This document shows, piece by piece, positions 37,654 through 50,900 of a DNA stretch of 64,000 nt. The first letter of the stretch is position 1; each line of letters begins with the position of its first letter. Source of the stretch: Limanda limanda (taxonomy: Eukaryota; Chordata; Actinopteri; Pleuronectiformes; Pleuronectidae). The stretch spans positions 62,001 to 126,000 of the forward strand of contig NW_026870402.1 in NCBI RefSeq assembly GCF_963576545.1, given 5' to 3'. The position numbers and the translations under genes were made by a program. Below the pieces are notes generated by a model. It did not search any database. It saw nothing but the letters and a program-made list of their open reading frames with translations, and was not told the DNA's origin.

Positions 37654-37979
37654 GTGGGGGTAGAGCCTACTTGCAAGTCTCTCCGACCTTCACAAAAAAA
37701 GTTATTCAAGAATATCTCTTTCTCCTATGTGCTTTCATCCCTAACCCTAACCCTAACCCTTCCGAAAGTCGGAAAAGCTCAAGGATGGTACCGATCGATG
37801 CGCGCTACCCCATTTAGTGGGGGTAGAGCCTACTTGCAAGTCTCTCCGACCTTCACAAAAAAAGTTATTCAAGAATATCTCTTTCTCCTATGTGCTTTCA
37901 TCCCTAACCCTAACCCTAACCCTTCCGAAAGTCGGAGAAGCTCAAAGATGGTACCGATCGATGCGCGCTACCCCATTTA
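37654..37979 (+). repeat. A-A junction left by loss of a 155-bp B unit
   Basis: Monomer 37654 carries GGAAAAGCTC and 37817 carries CTCAAAGATGG. In the other copies of this landmark (14057, 17901, 26563, 32509, 40387, 45532) the two markers are separated by a B, and the CTCAAAGATGG monomer is an Ap. Here the B is missing and the second monomer has the normal A head. That is the result of joining the core of B to the core of Ap and removing exactly 155 bp. It also explains why the offset to the downstream copy changes from 7878 to 8033 bp here. Confidence 0.85.
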
Positions 37980-39897
37980 GTGGGGGTAGAGCCTACTTGC
38001 AAGTCTCTCCGACCTTCACAAAAAAAGTTATTCAAGAATATCTCTTTCTCCTATGTGCTTTCATCCCTAACCCTAACCCTAACCCTTCCGAAAGTCGGAG
38101 AAGCTCAAGGATGGTACCGATCGATGCGCGCAACCCCATTTAGTGGGGGTAGAGCCTACTTGCAAGTCTCTCCGACCTTCACAAAAAAAGTTATTCAAGA
38201 ATATCTCCTCAGATTTGGGGGAATTTCGTCGGTCGACCTCTTCCGAAGGTCGTACAAGCTCGGGGATGGTACCAATCGATCTGCAGGACCCAAATTAGTC
38301 CAGATGCAACCACTTTCCAAGTCTCTCCGACCTTCACAAAAAAAGTTATTCAAGAATATCTCTTTCTCCTATGTGCTTTCATCCCTAACCCTAACCCTAA
38401 CCCTTCCGAAAGTCGGAGAAGCTCAAGGATGGTACCGATCGATGCGCGCTACCCCATTTAGTGGGGGTAGAGCCTACTTGCAAGTCTCTCCGACCTTCAC
38501 AAAAAAAGTTATTCAAGAATATCTCTTTCTCCTATGTGCTTTCATCCCTAACCCTAACCCTAACCCTTCCGAAAGTCGGAGAAGCTCAAGGATGGTACCG
38601 ATCGATGCGCGCAACCCCATTTAGTGGGGGTAGAGCCTACTTGCAAGTCTCTCCGACCTTCACAAAAAAAGTTATTCAAGAATATCTCCTCAGATTTGGG
38701 GGAATTTCGTCGGTCGACCTCTTCCGAAGGTCGTACAAGCTCGGGGATGGTACCAATCGATCCGCAGGACCCAAATTAGTCCAGATGCAACCACTTTCCA
38801 AGTCTCTCCGACCTTCACAAAAAAAGTTATTCAAGAATATCTCTTTCTCCTATGTGCTTTCATCCCTAACCCTAACCCTAACCCTTCCGAAAGTCGGAGA
38901 AGCTCAAGGATGGTACCGATCGATGCGCGCTACCCCATTTAGTGGGGGTAGAGCCTACTTGCAAGTCTCTCCGACCTTCACAAAAAAAGTTATTCAAGAA
39001 TATCTCTTTCTCCTATGTGCTTTCATCCCTAACCCTAACCCTAACCCTTCCGAAAGTCGGAGAAGCTCAAGGATGGTACCGATCGATGCGCGCAACCCCA
39101 TTTAGTGGGGGTAGAGCCTACTTGCAAGTCTCTCCGACCTTCACAAAAAAAGTTATTCAAGAATATCTCCTCAGATTTGGGGGAATTTCGTCGGTCGACC
39201 TCTTCCGAAGGTCGTACAAGCTCGGGGATGGTACCAATCGATCCGCAGGACCCAAATTAGTCCAGATGCAACCACTTTCCAAGTCTCTCCGACCTTCACA
39301 AAAAAAGTTATTCAAGAATATCTCTTTCTCCTATGTGCTTTCATCCCTAACCCTAACCCTAACCCTTCCGAAAGTCGGAGAAGCTCAAGGATGGTACCGA
39401 TCGATGCGCGCTACCCCATTTAGTGGGGGTAGAGCCTACTTGCAAGTCTCTCCGACCTTCACAAAAAAAGTTATTCAAGAATATCTCCTCAGATTTGGGG
39501 GAATTTCGTCGGTCGACCTCTTCCGAAGGTCGTACAAGCTCGGGGATGGTACCAATCGATCCGCAGGACCCAAATTAGTCCAGATGCAACCACTTTCCAA
39601 GTCTCTCCGACCTTCACAAAAAAAGTTATTCAAGAATATCTCTTTCTCCTATGTGCTTTCATCCCTAACCCTAACCCTTCCGAAAGTCGGAGAAGCTCAA
39701 GGATGGTACCGATCGATGCGCGCTACCCCATTTAGTGGGGGTAGAGCCTACTTGCAAGTCTCTCCGACCTTCACAAAAAAAGTTATTCAAGAATATCTCT
39801 TTCTCCTATGTGCTTTCATCCCTAACCCTAACCCTAACCCTTCCGAAAGTCGGAGAAGCTCAAGGATGGTACCGATCGATGCGCGCAACCCCATTTA

Positions 39898-40060
39898 GTG
39901 GGGGTAGAGCCTACTTGCAAGTCTCTCCGACCTTCAAAAAAAAAGTTATTCAAGAATATCTCTTTCTCCTATGTGCTTTCATCCCTAACCCTAACCCTAA
40001 CCCTTCCGAAAGTCGGAGAAGCTCAAGGATGGTACCGATCGATGCGCACTACCCCATTTA
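39898..40060 (+). repeat. Chimeric monomer at the 7.9-kb duplication junction
   Basis: The head and first half of the core carry CTTCAAAAAAAAAG, a variant otherwise found only in B monomers (12 of 13 occurrences). The second half is an ordinary A linker ending GCGCACTACCCC, like monomer 32020. The equivalent position at the end of copy 2 (47931) has the same variant followed by a normal B linker. The left part thus comes from the end of the unit and the right part from its beginning, which fixes the junction within the core at about 39935-39962. Confidence 0.88.
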
Positions 40061-43000
40061 GTGGGGGTAGAGCCTACTTGCAAGTCTCTCCGACCTTCAC
40101 AAAAAAAGTTATTCAAGAATATCTCTTTCTCCTATGTGCTTTCATCCCTAACCCTAACCCTAACCCTTCCGAAAGTCGGAGAAGCTCAAGGATGGTACCG
40201 ATCGATGCGCGCTACCCCATTTAGTGGGGGTAGAGCCTACTTGCAAGTCTCTCCGACCTTCACAAAAAAAGTTATTCAAGAATATCTCTTTCTCCTATGT
40301 GCTTTCATCCCTAACCCTAACCCTAACCCTTCCGAAAGTCGGAGAAGCTCAAGGATGGTACCGATCGATGCGCGCTACCCCATTTAGTGGGGGTAGAGCC
40401 TACTTGCAAGTCTCTCCGACCTTCACAAAAAAAGTTATTCAAGAATATCTCTTTCTCCTATGTGCTTTCATCCCTAACCCTAACCCTAACCCTTCCGAAA
40501 GTCGGAAAAGCTCAAGGATGGTATCGATCGATGCGCGCTACCCCATTTAGTGGGGGTAGAGCCTACTTGCAAGTCTCTCCGACCTTCACAAAAAAAGTTA
40601 TTCAAGAATATCTCCTCAGATTTGGGGGAATTTCGTCAGTCGACCTCTTCCGAAGGTCGTACAAGCTCGGGGATGGTACCAATCGATCCGCAGGACCCAA
40701 ATTAGTCCAGATGCAACCACTTTCCAAGTCTCTCCGACCTTCACAAAAAAAGTTATTCAAGAATATCTCTTTCTCCTATGTGCTTTCATCCCTAACCCTA
40801 ACCCTAACCCTTCCGAAAGTCGGAGAAGCTCAAAGATGGTACCGATCGATGCGCGCTACCCCATTTAGTGGGGGTAGAGCCTACTTGCAAGTCTCTCCGA
40901 CCTTCACAAAAAAAGTTATTCAAGAATATCTCTTTCTCCTATGTGCTTTCATCCCTAACCCTAACCCTAACCCTTCCGAAAGTCGGAGAAGCTCAAGGAT
41001 GGTACCGATCGATGCGCGCAACCCCATTTAGTGGGGGTAGAGCCTACTTGCAAGTCTCTCCGACCTTCACAAAAAAAGTTATTCAAGAATATCTCCTCAG
41101 ATTTGGGGGAATTTCGTCGGTCGACCTCTTCCGAAGGTCGTACAAGCTCGGGGATGGTACCAATCGATCTGCAGGACCCAAATTAGTCCAGATGCAACCA
41201 CTTTCCAAGTCTCTCCGACCTTCACAAAAAAAGTTATTCAAGAATATCTCTTTCTCCTATGTGCTTTCATCCCTAACCCTAACCCTAACCCTTCCGAAAG
41301 TCGGAGAAGCTCAAGGATGGTACCGATCGATGCGCGCTACCCCATTTAGTGGGGGTAGAGCCTACTTGCAAGTCTCTCCGACCTTCACAAAAAAAGTTAT
41401 TCAAGAATATCTCTTTCTCCTATGTGCTTTCATCCCTAACCCTAACCCTAACCCTTCCGAAAGTCGGAGAAGCTCAAGGATGGTACCGATCGATGCGCGC
41501 AACCCCATTTAGTGGGGGTAGAGCCTACTTGCAAGTCTCTCCGACCTTCACAAAAAAAGTTATTCAAGAATATCTCCTCAGATTTGGGGGAATTTCGACG
41601 GTCGACCTCTTCCGAAGGTCGTACAAGCTCGGGGATGGTACCAATCGATCCGCAGGACCCAAATTAGTCCAGATGCAACCACTTTCCAAGTCTCTCCGAC
41701 CTTCACAAAAAAAGTTATTCAAGAATATCTCTTTCTCCTATGTGCTTTCATCCCTAACCCTAACCCTAACCCTTCCGAAAGTCGGAGAAGCTCAAGGATG
41801 GTACCGATCGATGCGCGCTACCCCATTTAGTGGGGGTAGAGCCTACTTGCAAGTCTCTCCGACCTTCACAAAAAAAGTTATTCAAGAATATCTCTTTCTC
41901 CTATGTGCTTTCATCCCTAACCCTAACCCTAACCCTTCCGAAAGTCGGAGAAGCTCAAGGATGGTACCGATCGATGCGCACTACCCCATTTAGTGGGGGT
42001 AGAGCCTACTTGCAAGTCTCTCCGACCTTCACAAAAAAAGTTATTCAAGAATATCTCTTTCTCCTATGTGCTTTCATCCCTAACCCTAACCCTAACCCTT
42101 CCGAAAGTCGGAGAAGCTCAAGGATGGTACCGATCGATGCGCGCTACCCCATTTAGTGGGGGTAGAGCCTACTTGCAAGTCTCTCCGACCTTCACAAAAA
42201 AAGTTATTCAAGAATATCTCTTTCTCCTATGTGCTTTCATCCCTAACCCTAACCCTAACCCTTCCGAAAGTCGGAGAAGCTCAAGGATGGTACCGATCGA
42301 TGCGCGCAACCCCATTTAGTGGGGGTAGAGCCTACTTGCAAGTCTCTCCGACCTTCACAAAAAAAGTTATTCAAGAATATCTCCTCAGATTTGGGGGAAT
42401 TTCGTCGGTCGACCTCTTCCGAAGGTCGTACAAGCTCAAGGATGGTACCAATCGATCCGCAGGACCCAAATTAGTCCAGATGCAACCACTTTCCAAGTCT
42501 CTCCGACCTTCACAAAAAAAGTTATTCAAGAATATCTCTTTCTCCTATGTGCTTTCATCCCTAACCCTAACCCTAACCCTTCCGAAAGTCGGAGAAGCTC
42601 AAGGATGGTACCGATCGATGCGCGCTACCCCATTTAGTGGGGGTAGAGCCTACTTGCAAGTCTCTCCGACCTTCACAAAAAAAGTTATTCAAGAATATCT
42701 CTTTCTCCTATGTGCTTTCATCCCTAACCCTAACCCTAACCCTTCCGAAAGTCGGAGAAGCTCAAGGATGGTACCGATCGATGCGCGCTACCCCATTTAG
42801 TGGGGGTAGAGCCTACTTGCAAGTCTCTCCGACCTTCACAAAAAAAGTTATTCAAGAATATCTCCTCAGATTTGGGGGAATTTCGTCGGTCGACCTCTTC
42901 CGAAGGTCGTACAAGCTCGGGGATGGTACCAATCGATCCGCAGGACCCAAATTAGTCCAGATGCAACCACTTTCCAAGTCTCTCCGACCTTCACAAAAAA

Positions 43001-43924
43001 AGTTATTCAAGAATATCTCTTTCTCCTATGTGCTTTCATCCCTAACCCTAACCCTAACCCTTCCGAAAGTCGGAGAAGCTCAAGGATGGTACCGATCGAT
43101 GGGCGCTACCCCATTTAGTGGGGGTAGAGCCTACTTGCAAGTCTCTCCGACCTTCACAAAAAAAGTTATTCAAGAATATCTCTTTCTCCTATGTGCTTTC
43201 ATCCCTAACCCTAACCCTAACCCTTCCGAAAGTCGGAGAAGCTCAAGGATGGTACCGATCGATGCGCACTACCCCATTTAGTGGGGGTAGAGCCTACTTG
43301 CAAGTCTCTCCGACCTTCACAAAAAAAGTTATTCAAGAATATCTCTTTCTCCTATGTGCTTTCATCCCTAACCCTAACCCTAACCCTTCCGAAAGTCGGA
43401 GAAGCTCAAGGATGGTACCGATCGATGCGCGTTACCCCATTTAGTGGGGGTAGAGCCTACTTGCAAGTCTCTCCGACCTTCACAAAAAAAGTTATTCAAG
43501 AATATCTCTTTCTCCTATGTGCTTTCATCCCTAACCCTAACCCTAACCCTTCCGAAAGTCGGAGAAGCTCAAGGATGGTACCGATCGATGCGCGCAACCC
43601 CATTTAGTGGGGGTAGAGCCTACTTGCAAGTCTCTCCGACCTTCACAAAAAAAGTTATTCAAGAATATCTCCTCAGATTTGGGGGAATTTCGTCGGTCGA
43701 CCTCTTCCGAAGGTCGTACAAGCTCGGGGATGGTACCAATCGATCCGCAGGACCCAAATTAGTCCAGATGCAACCACTTTCCAAGTCTCTCCGACCTTCA
43801 CAAAAAAAGTTATTCAAGAATATCTCTTTCTCCTATGTGCTTTCATCCCTAACCCTAACCCTAACCCTTCCGAAAGTCGGAGAAGCTCAAGGATGGTACC
43901 GATCGATGCGCGCTACCCCATTTA

Positions 43925-44088
43925 GTGGGGGTAGAGCCTACTTGCAAGTCTCTCCGACCTTCACAAAAAAAGTTATTCAAGAATATCTCTTTCTCCTATG
44001 TGCTTTCATCCCTAACCCTAACCCTAACCCTTCCGAAAGTCGGAGAAGCTCAAGGAATGTTACCGATCGATGCGCGCTACCCCATTTA
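43925..44088 (+). repeat. 164-bp A monomer with one-base insertion (3 of 3)
   Basis: Same insertion as at 36047, exactly 7878 bp downstream, as expected from the 7.9-kb tandem duplication. Confidence 0.93.
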
Positions 44089-47000
44089 GTGGGGGTAGAG
44101 CCTACTTGCAAGTCTCTCCGACCTTCACAAAAAAAGTTATTCAAGAATATCTCCTCAGATTTGGGGGAATTTCGTCGGTCGACCTCTTCCGAAGGTCGTA
44201 CAAGCTCGGGGATGGTACCAATCGATCCGCAGGACCCAAATTAGTCCAGATGCAACCACTTTCCAAGTCTCTCCGACCTTCACAAAAAAAGTTATTCAAG
44301 AATATCTCTTTCTCCTATGTGCTTTCATCCCTAACCCTAACCCTAACCCTTCCGAAAGTCGGAGAAGCTCAAGGATGGTACCGATCGATGCGCGCTACCC
44401 CATTTAGTGGGGGTAAAGCCTACTTGCAAGTCTCTCCGACCTTCACAAAAAAAGTTATTCAAGAATATCTCCTCAGATTTGGGGGAATTTCGTCGGTCGA
44501 CCTCTTCCGAAGGTCGTACAAGCTCGGGGATGGTACCAATCGATCCGCAGGACCCAAATTAGTCCAGATGCAACCACTTTCCAAGTCTCTCCGACCTTCA
44601 CAAAAAAAGTTATTCAAGAATATCTCTTTCTCCTATGTGCTTTCATCCCTAACCCTAACCCTAACCCTTCCGAAAGTCGGAGAAGCTCAAGGATGGTACC
44701 GATCGATGCGCGCTACCCCATTTAGTGGGGGTAGAGCCTACTTGCAAGTCTCTCCGACCTTCACAAAAAAAGTTATTCAAGAATATCTCTTTCTCCTATG
44801 TGCTTTCATCCCTAACCCTAACCCTAACCCTTCCGAAAGTCGGAGAAGCTCAAGAATGGTACCGATCGATGCGCGCTACCCCATTTAGTGGGGGTAGAGC
44901 CTACTTGCAAGTCTCTCCGACCTTTACAAAAAAAGTTATTCAAGAATATCTCCTCAGATTTGGGGGAATTTCGTCGGTCGACCTCTTCCGAAGGTCGTAC
45001 AAGCTCGGGGATGGTACCAATCGATCCGCAGGACCCAAATTAGTCCAGATGCAACCACTTTCCAAGTCTCTCCGACCTTCACAAAAAAAGTTATTCAAGA
45101 ATATCTCTTTCTCCTATGTGCTTTCATCCCTAACCCTAACCCTAACCCTTCCGAAAGTCGGAGAAGCTCAAGGATGGTACCGATCGATGCGCACTACCCC
45201 ATTTAGTGGGGGTAGAGCCTACTTGCAAGTCTCTCCGACCTTCACAAAAAAAGTTATTCAAGAATATCTCTTTCTCCTATGTGCTTTCATCCCTAACCCT
45301 AACCCTAACCCTTCCGAAAGTCGGAGAAGCTCAAGGATGGTACCGATCGATGCGCGCTACCCCATTTAGTGGGGGTAGAGCCTACTTGCAAGTCTCTCCG
45401 ACCTTCACAAAAAAAGTTATTCAAGAATATCTCTTTCTCCTATGTGCTTTCATCCCTAACCCTAACCCTAACCCTTCCGAAAGTCGGAGAAGCTCAAGGA
45501 TGGTACCGATCGATGCGCGCTACCCCATTTAGTGGGGGTAGAGCCTACTTGCAAGTCTCTCCGACCTTCACAAAAAAAGTTATTCAAGAATATCTCTTTC
45601 TCCTATGTGCTTTCATCCCTAACCCTAACCCTAACCCTTCCGAAAGTCGGAAAAGCTCAAGGATGGTACCGATCGATGCGCGCTACCCCATTTAGTGGGG
45701 GTAGAGCCTACTTGCAAGTCTCTCCGACCTTCACAAAAAAAGTTATTCAAGAATATCTCCTCAGATTTGGGGGAATTTCGTCAGTCGACCTCTTCCGAAG
45801 GTCGTACAAGCTCGGGGATGGTACCAATCGATCCGCAGGACCCAAATTAGTCCAGATGCAACCACTTTCCAAGTCTCTCCGACCTTCACAAAAAAAGTTA
45901 TTCAAGAATATCTCTTTCTCCTATGTGCTTTCATCCCTAACCCTAACCCTAACCCTTCCGAAAGTCGGAGAAGCTCAAAGATGGTACCGATCGATGCGCG
46001 CTACCCCATTTAGTGGGGGTAGAGCCTACTTGCAAGTCTCTCCGACCTTCACAAAAAAAGTTATTCAAGAATATCTCTTTCTCCTATGTGCTTTCATCCC
46101 TAACCCTAACCCTAACCCTTCCGAAAGTCGGAGAAGCTCAAGGATGGTACCGATCGATGCGCGCAACCCCATTTAGTGGGGGTAGAGCCTACTTGCAAGT
46201 CTCTCCGACCTTCACAAAAAAAGTTATTCAAGAATATCTCCTCAGATTTGGGGGAATTTCGTCGGTCGACCTCTTCCGAAGGTCGTACAAGCTCGGGGAT
46301 GGTACCAATCGATCTGCAGGACCCAAATTAGTCCAGATGCAACCACTTTCCAAGTCTCTCCGACCTTCACAAAAAAAGTTATTCAAGAATATCTCTTTCT
46401 CCTATGTGCTTTCATCCCTAACCCTAACCCTAACCCTTCCGAAAGTCGGAGAAGCTCAAGGATGGTACCGATCGATGCGCGCTACCCCATTTAGTGGGGG
46501 TAGAGCCTACTTGCAAGTCTCTCCGACCTTCACAAAAAAAGTTATTCAAGAATATCTCTTTCTCCTATGTGCTTTCATCCCTAACCCTAACCCTAACCCT
46601 TCCGAAAGTCGGAGAAGCTCAAGGATGGTACCGATCGATGCGCGCAACCCCATTTAGTGGGGGTAGAGCCTACTTGCAAGTCTCTCCGACCTTCACAAAA
46701 AAAGTTATTCAAGAATATCTCCTCAGATTTGGGGGAATTTCGTCGGTCGACCTCTTCCGAAGGTCGTACAAGCTCGGGGATGGTACCAATCGATCCGCAG
46801 GACCCAAATTAGTCCAGATGCAACCACTTTCCAAGTCTCTCCGACCTTCACAAAAAAAGTTATTCAAGAATATCTCTTTCTCCTATGTGCTTTCATCCCT
46901 AACCCTAACCCTAACCCTTCCGAAAGTCGGAGAAGCTCAAGGATGGTACCGATCGATGCGCGCTACCCCATTTAGTGGGGGTAGAGCCTACTTGCAAGTC

Positions 47001-47930
47001 TCTCCGACCTTCACAAAAAAAGTTATTCAAGAATATCTCTTTCTCCTATGTGCTTTCATCCCTAACCCTAACCCTAACCCTTCCGAAAGTCGGAGAAGCT
47101 CAAGGATGGTACCGATCGATGCGCGCAACCCCATTTAGTGGGGGTAGAGCCTACTTGCAAGTCTCTCCGACCTTCACAAAAAAAGTTATTCAAGAATATC
47201 TCCTCAGATTTGGGGGAATTTCGTCGGTCGACCTCTTCCGAAGGTCGTACAAGCTCGGGGATGGTACCAATCGATCCGCAGGACCCAAATTAGTCCAGAT
47301 GCAACCACTTTCCAAGTCTCTCCGACCTTCACAAAAAAAGTTATTCAAGAATATCTCTTTCTCCTATGTGCTTTCATCCCTAACCCTAACCCTAACCCTT
47401 CCGAAAGTCGGAGAAGCTCAAGGATGGTACCGATCGATGCGCGCTACCCCATTTAGTGGGGGTAGAGCCTACTTGCAAGTCTCTCCGACCTTCACAAAAA
47501 AAGTTATTCAAGAATATCTCCTCAGATTTGGGGGAATTTCGTCGGTCGACCTCTTCCGAAGGTCGTACAAGCTCGGGGATGGTACCAATCGATCCGCAGG
47601 ACCCAAATTAGTCCAGATGCAACCACTTTCCAAGTCTCTCCGACCTTCACAAAAAAAGTTATTCAAGAATATCTCTTTCTCCTATGTGCTTTCATCCCTA
47701 ACCCTAACCCTTCCGAAAGTCGGAGAAGCTCAAGGATGGTACCGATCGATGCGCGCTACCCCATTTAGTGGGGGTAGAGCCTACTTGCAAGTCTCTCCGA
47801 CCTTCACAAAAAAAGTTATTCAAGAATATCTCTTTCTCCTATGTGCTTTCATCCCTAACCCTAACCCTAACCCTTCCGAAAGTCGGAGAAGCTCAAGGAT
47901 GGTACCGATCGATGCGTGCAACCCCATTTA

Positions 47931-50900
47931 GTGGGGGTAGAGCCTACTTGCAAGTCTCTCCGACCTTCAAAAAAAAAGTTATTCAAGAATATCTCCTCAG
48001 ATTTGGGGGAATTTCGTCGGTCGACCTCTTCCGAAGGTCGTACAAGCTCGGGGATGGTACCAATCGATCCGCAGGACCCAAATTAGTCCAGATGCAACCA
48101 CTTTCCAAGTCTCTCCGACCTTCACAAAAAAAGTTATTCAAGAATATCTCTTTCTCCTATGTGCTTTCATCCCTAACCCTAACCCTAACCCTTCCGAAAG
48201 TCGGAGAAGCTCAAGGATGGTACCGATCGATGCGCGCAACCCCATTTAGTGGGGGTAGAGCCTACTTGCAAGTCTCTCCGACCTTCAAAAAAAAAGTTAT
48301 TCAAGAATATCTCCTCAGATTTGGGGGAATTTCGTCGGTCGACCTCTTCCGAAGGTCGTACAAGCTCGGGGATGGTACCAATCGATCCGCAGGACCCAAA
48401 TTAGTCCAGATGCAACCACTTTCCAAGTCTCTCCGACCTTCACAAAAAAAGTTATTCAAGAATATCTCTTTCTCCTATGTGCTTTCATCCCTAACCCTAA
48501 CCCTAACCCTTCCGAAAGTCGGAGAAGCTCAAAGATGGTACTGATCGATGCGCGCTACCCCATTTAGTGGGGGTAGAGCCTACTTGCAAGTCTCTCCGAC
48601 CTTCACAAAAAAAGTTATTCAAGAATATCTCTTTCTCCTATGTGCTTTCATCCCTAACCCTAACCCTAACCCTTCCGAAAGTCGGAGAAGCTCAAGGATG
48701 GTACCGATCGATGCGCGCAACCCCATTTAGTGGGGGTAGAGCCTACTTGCAAGTCTCTCCGACCTTCACAAAAAAAGTTATTCAAGAATATCTCCTCAGA
48801 TTTGGGGGAATTTCGTCGGTCGACCTCTTCCGAAGGTCGTACAAGCTCGGGGATGGTACCAATCGATCCGCAGGACCCAAATTAGTCCAGATGCAACCAC
48901 TTTCCAAGTCTCTCCGACCTTCACAAAAAAAGTTATTCAAGAATATCTCTTTCTCCTATGTGCTTTCATCCCTAACCCTAACCCTAACCCTTCCGAAAGT
49001 CGGAGAAGCTCAAGGATGGTACCGATCGATGCGCGCTACCCCATTTAGTGGGGGTAGAGCCTACTTGCAAGTCTCTCCGACCTTCACAAAAAAAGTTATT
49101 CAAGAATATCTCTTTCTCCTATGTGCTTTCATCCCTAACCCTAACCCTAACCCTTCCGAAAGTCGGAGAAGCTCAAGGATGGTACCGATCGATGCGCGCA
49201 ACCCCATTTAGTGGGGGTAGAGCCTACTTGCAAGTCTCTCCGACCTTCACAAAAAAAGTTATTCAAGAATATCTCCTCAGATTTGGGGGAATTTCGTCGG
49301 TCGACCTCTTCCGAAGGTCGTACAAGCTCGGGGATGGTACCAATCGATCCGCAGGACCCAAATTAGTCCAGATGCAACCACTTTCCAAGTCTCTCCGACC
49401 TTCACAAAAAAAGTTATTCAAGAATATCTCTTTCTCCTATGTGCTTTCATCCCTAACCCTAACCCTAACCCTTCCGAAAGTCGGAGAAGCTCAAGGATGG
49501 TACCGATCGATGCGCGTTACCCCATTTAGTGGGGGTAGAGCCTACTTGCAAGTCTCTCCGACCTTCACAAAAAAAGTTATTCAAGAATATCTCTTTCTCC
49601 TATGTGCTTTCATCCCTAACCCTAACCCTAACCCTTCCGAAAGTCGGAGAAGCTCAAGGATGGTACCGATCGATGCGCGCAACCCCATTTAGTGGGGGTA
49701 GAGCCTACTTGCAAGTCTCTCCGACCTTCAAAAAAAAAGTTATTCAAGAATATCTCCTCAGATTTGGGGGAATTTCGTCGGTCGACCTCTTCCGAAGGTC
49801 GTACAAGCTCGGGGATGGTACCAATCGATCCGCAGGACCCAAATTAGTCCAGATGCAACCACTTTCCAAGTCTCTCCGACCTTCACAAAAAAAGTTATTC
49901 AAGAATATCTCTTTCTCCTATGTGCTTTCATCCCTAACCCTAACCCTAACCCTTCCGAAAGTCGGAGAAGCTCAAGGATGGTACCGATCGATGCGCGCAA
50001 CCCCATTTAGTGGGGGTAGAGCCTACTTGCAAGTCTCTCCGACCTTCAAAAAAAAAGTTATTCAAGAATATCTCCTCAGATTTGGGGGAATTTCGTCGGT
50101 CGACCTCTTCCGAAGGTCGTACAAGCTCGGGGATGGTACCAATCGATCTGCAGGACCCAAATTAGTCCAGATGCAACCACTTTCCAAGTCTCTCCGACCT
50201 TCACAAAAAAAGTTATTCAAGAATATCTCTTTCTCCTATGTGCTTTCATCCCTAACCCTAACCCTAACCCTTCCGAAAGTCGGAGAAGCTCAAGGATGGT
50301 ACCGATCGATGCGCGCAACCCCATTTAGTGGGGGTAAAGCCTACTTGCAAGTCTCTCCGACCTTCACAAAAAAAGTTATTCAAGAATATCTCCTCAGATT
50401 TGGGGGAATTTCGTCGGTCGACCTCTTTCGAAGGTCGTACAAGCTCGGGGATGGTACCAATCGATCCGCAGGACCCAAATTAGTCCAGATGCAACCACTT
50501 TTCAAGTCTCTCCGACCTTCACAAAAAAAGTTATTCAAGAATATCTCTTTCTCCTATGTGCTTTCATCCCTAACCCTAACCCTAACCCTTCCGAAAGTCG
50601 GAGAAGCTCAAGGATGGTACCGATCGATGCGCGCAACCCCATTTAGTGGGGGTAGAGCCTACTTGCAAGTCTCTCCGACCTTCACAAAAAAAGTTATTCA
50701 AGAATATCTCCTCAGATTTGGGGGAATTTCGTCGGTCGACCTCTTCCGAAGGTCGTACAAGCTCGGGGATGGTACCAATCGATCCGCAGGACCCAAATTA
50801 GTCCAGATGCAACCACTTTCCAAGTCTCTCCGACCTTCACAAAAAAAGTTATTCAAGAATATCTCTTTCTCCTATGTGCTTTCATCCCTAACCCTAACCC

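Larger units (their letters stand above)
32020..39897 (+). repeat. 7878-bp higher-order unit, copy 1
   Basis: Order: AAAABa ABa ABa AAABa ABa AAABa ABaBa ABa AAAAABa ABa ABaBa A. Diagnostic variants repeated exactly 7878 bp later include GGTATCGATCG (near 32645 and 40523), GTCAGTCGAC (32760/40638), GCGTTACCCC before 35566/43444, the one-base insertion, and CTCAAGAATGG in 36847/44725. The true duplication edges are inside the cores of monomers 32020 and 39898. This copy lacks one B-length unit between 37654 and 37817. Confidence 0.92.
39898..47930 (+). repeat. 8033-bp higher-order unit, copy 2
   Basis: Order: AAAABa ABa ABa AAABa ABa AAABa ABaBa ABa AAABa ABa ABa ABaBa A. It matches copy 1 at 7878 bp up to about 45695 and at 8033 bp after it, the difference being the B at 45695. 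It includes the two-unit Ap at 47611 (copy of 39578). Substitutions private to one copy are few, for example GACGGTCGAC-type TCGACGG at 41598 and GCGTGCAACC before 47931, which suggests recent duplication. Confidence 0.92.

Noticed and set aside
32020..47930. Assembly artefact (false duplication)
   Set aside because: Not excluded, but copies differ by private substitutions and by one B unit, and the junction is a chimeric monomer typical of unequal exchange. Only long reads can settle it.
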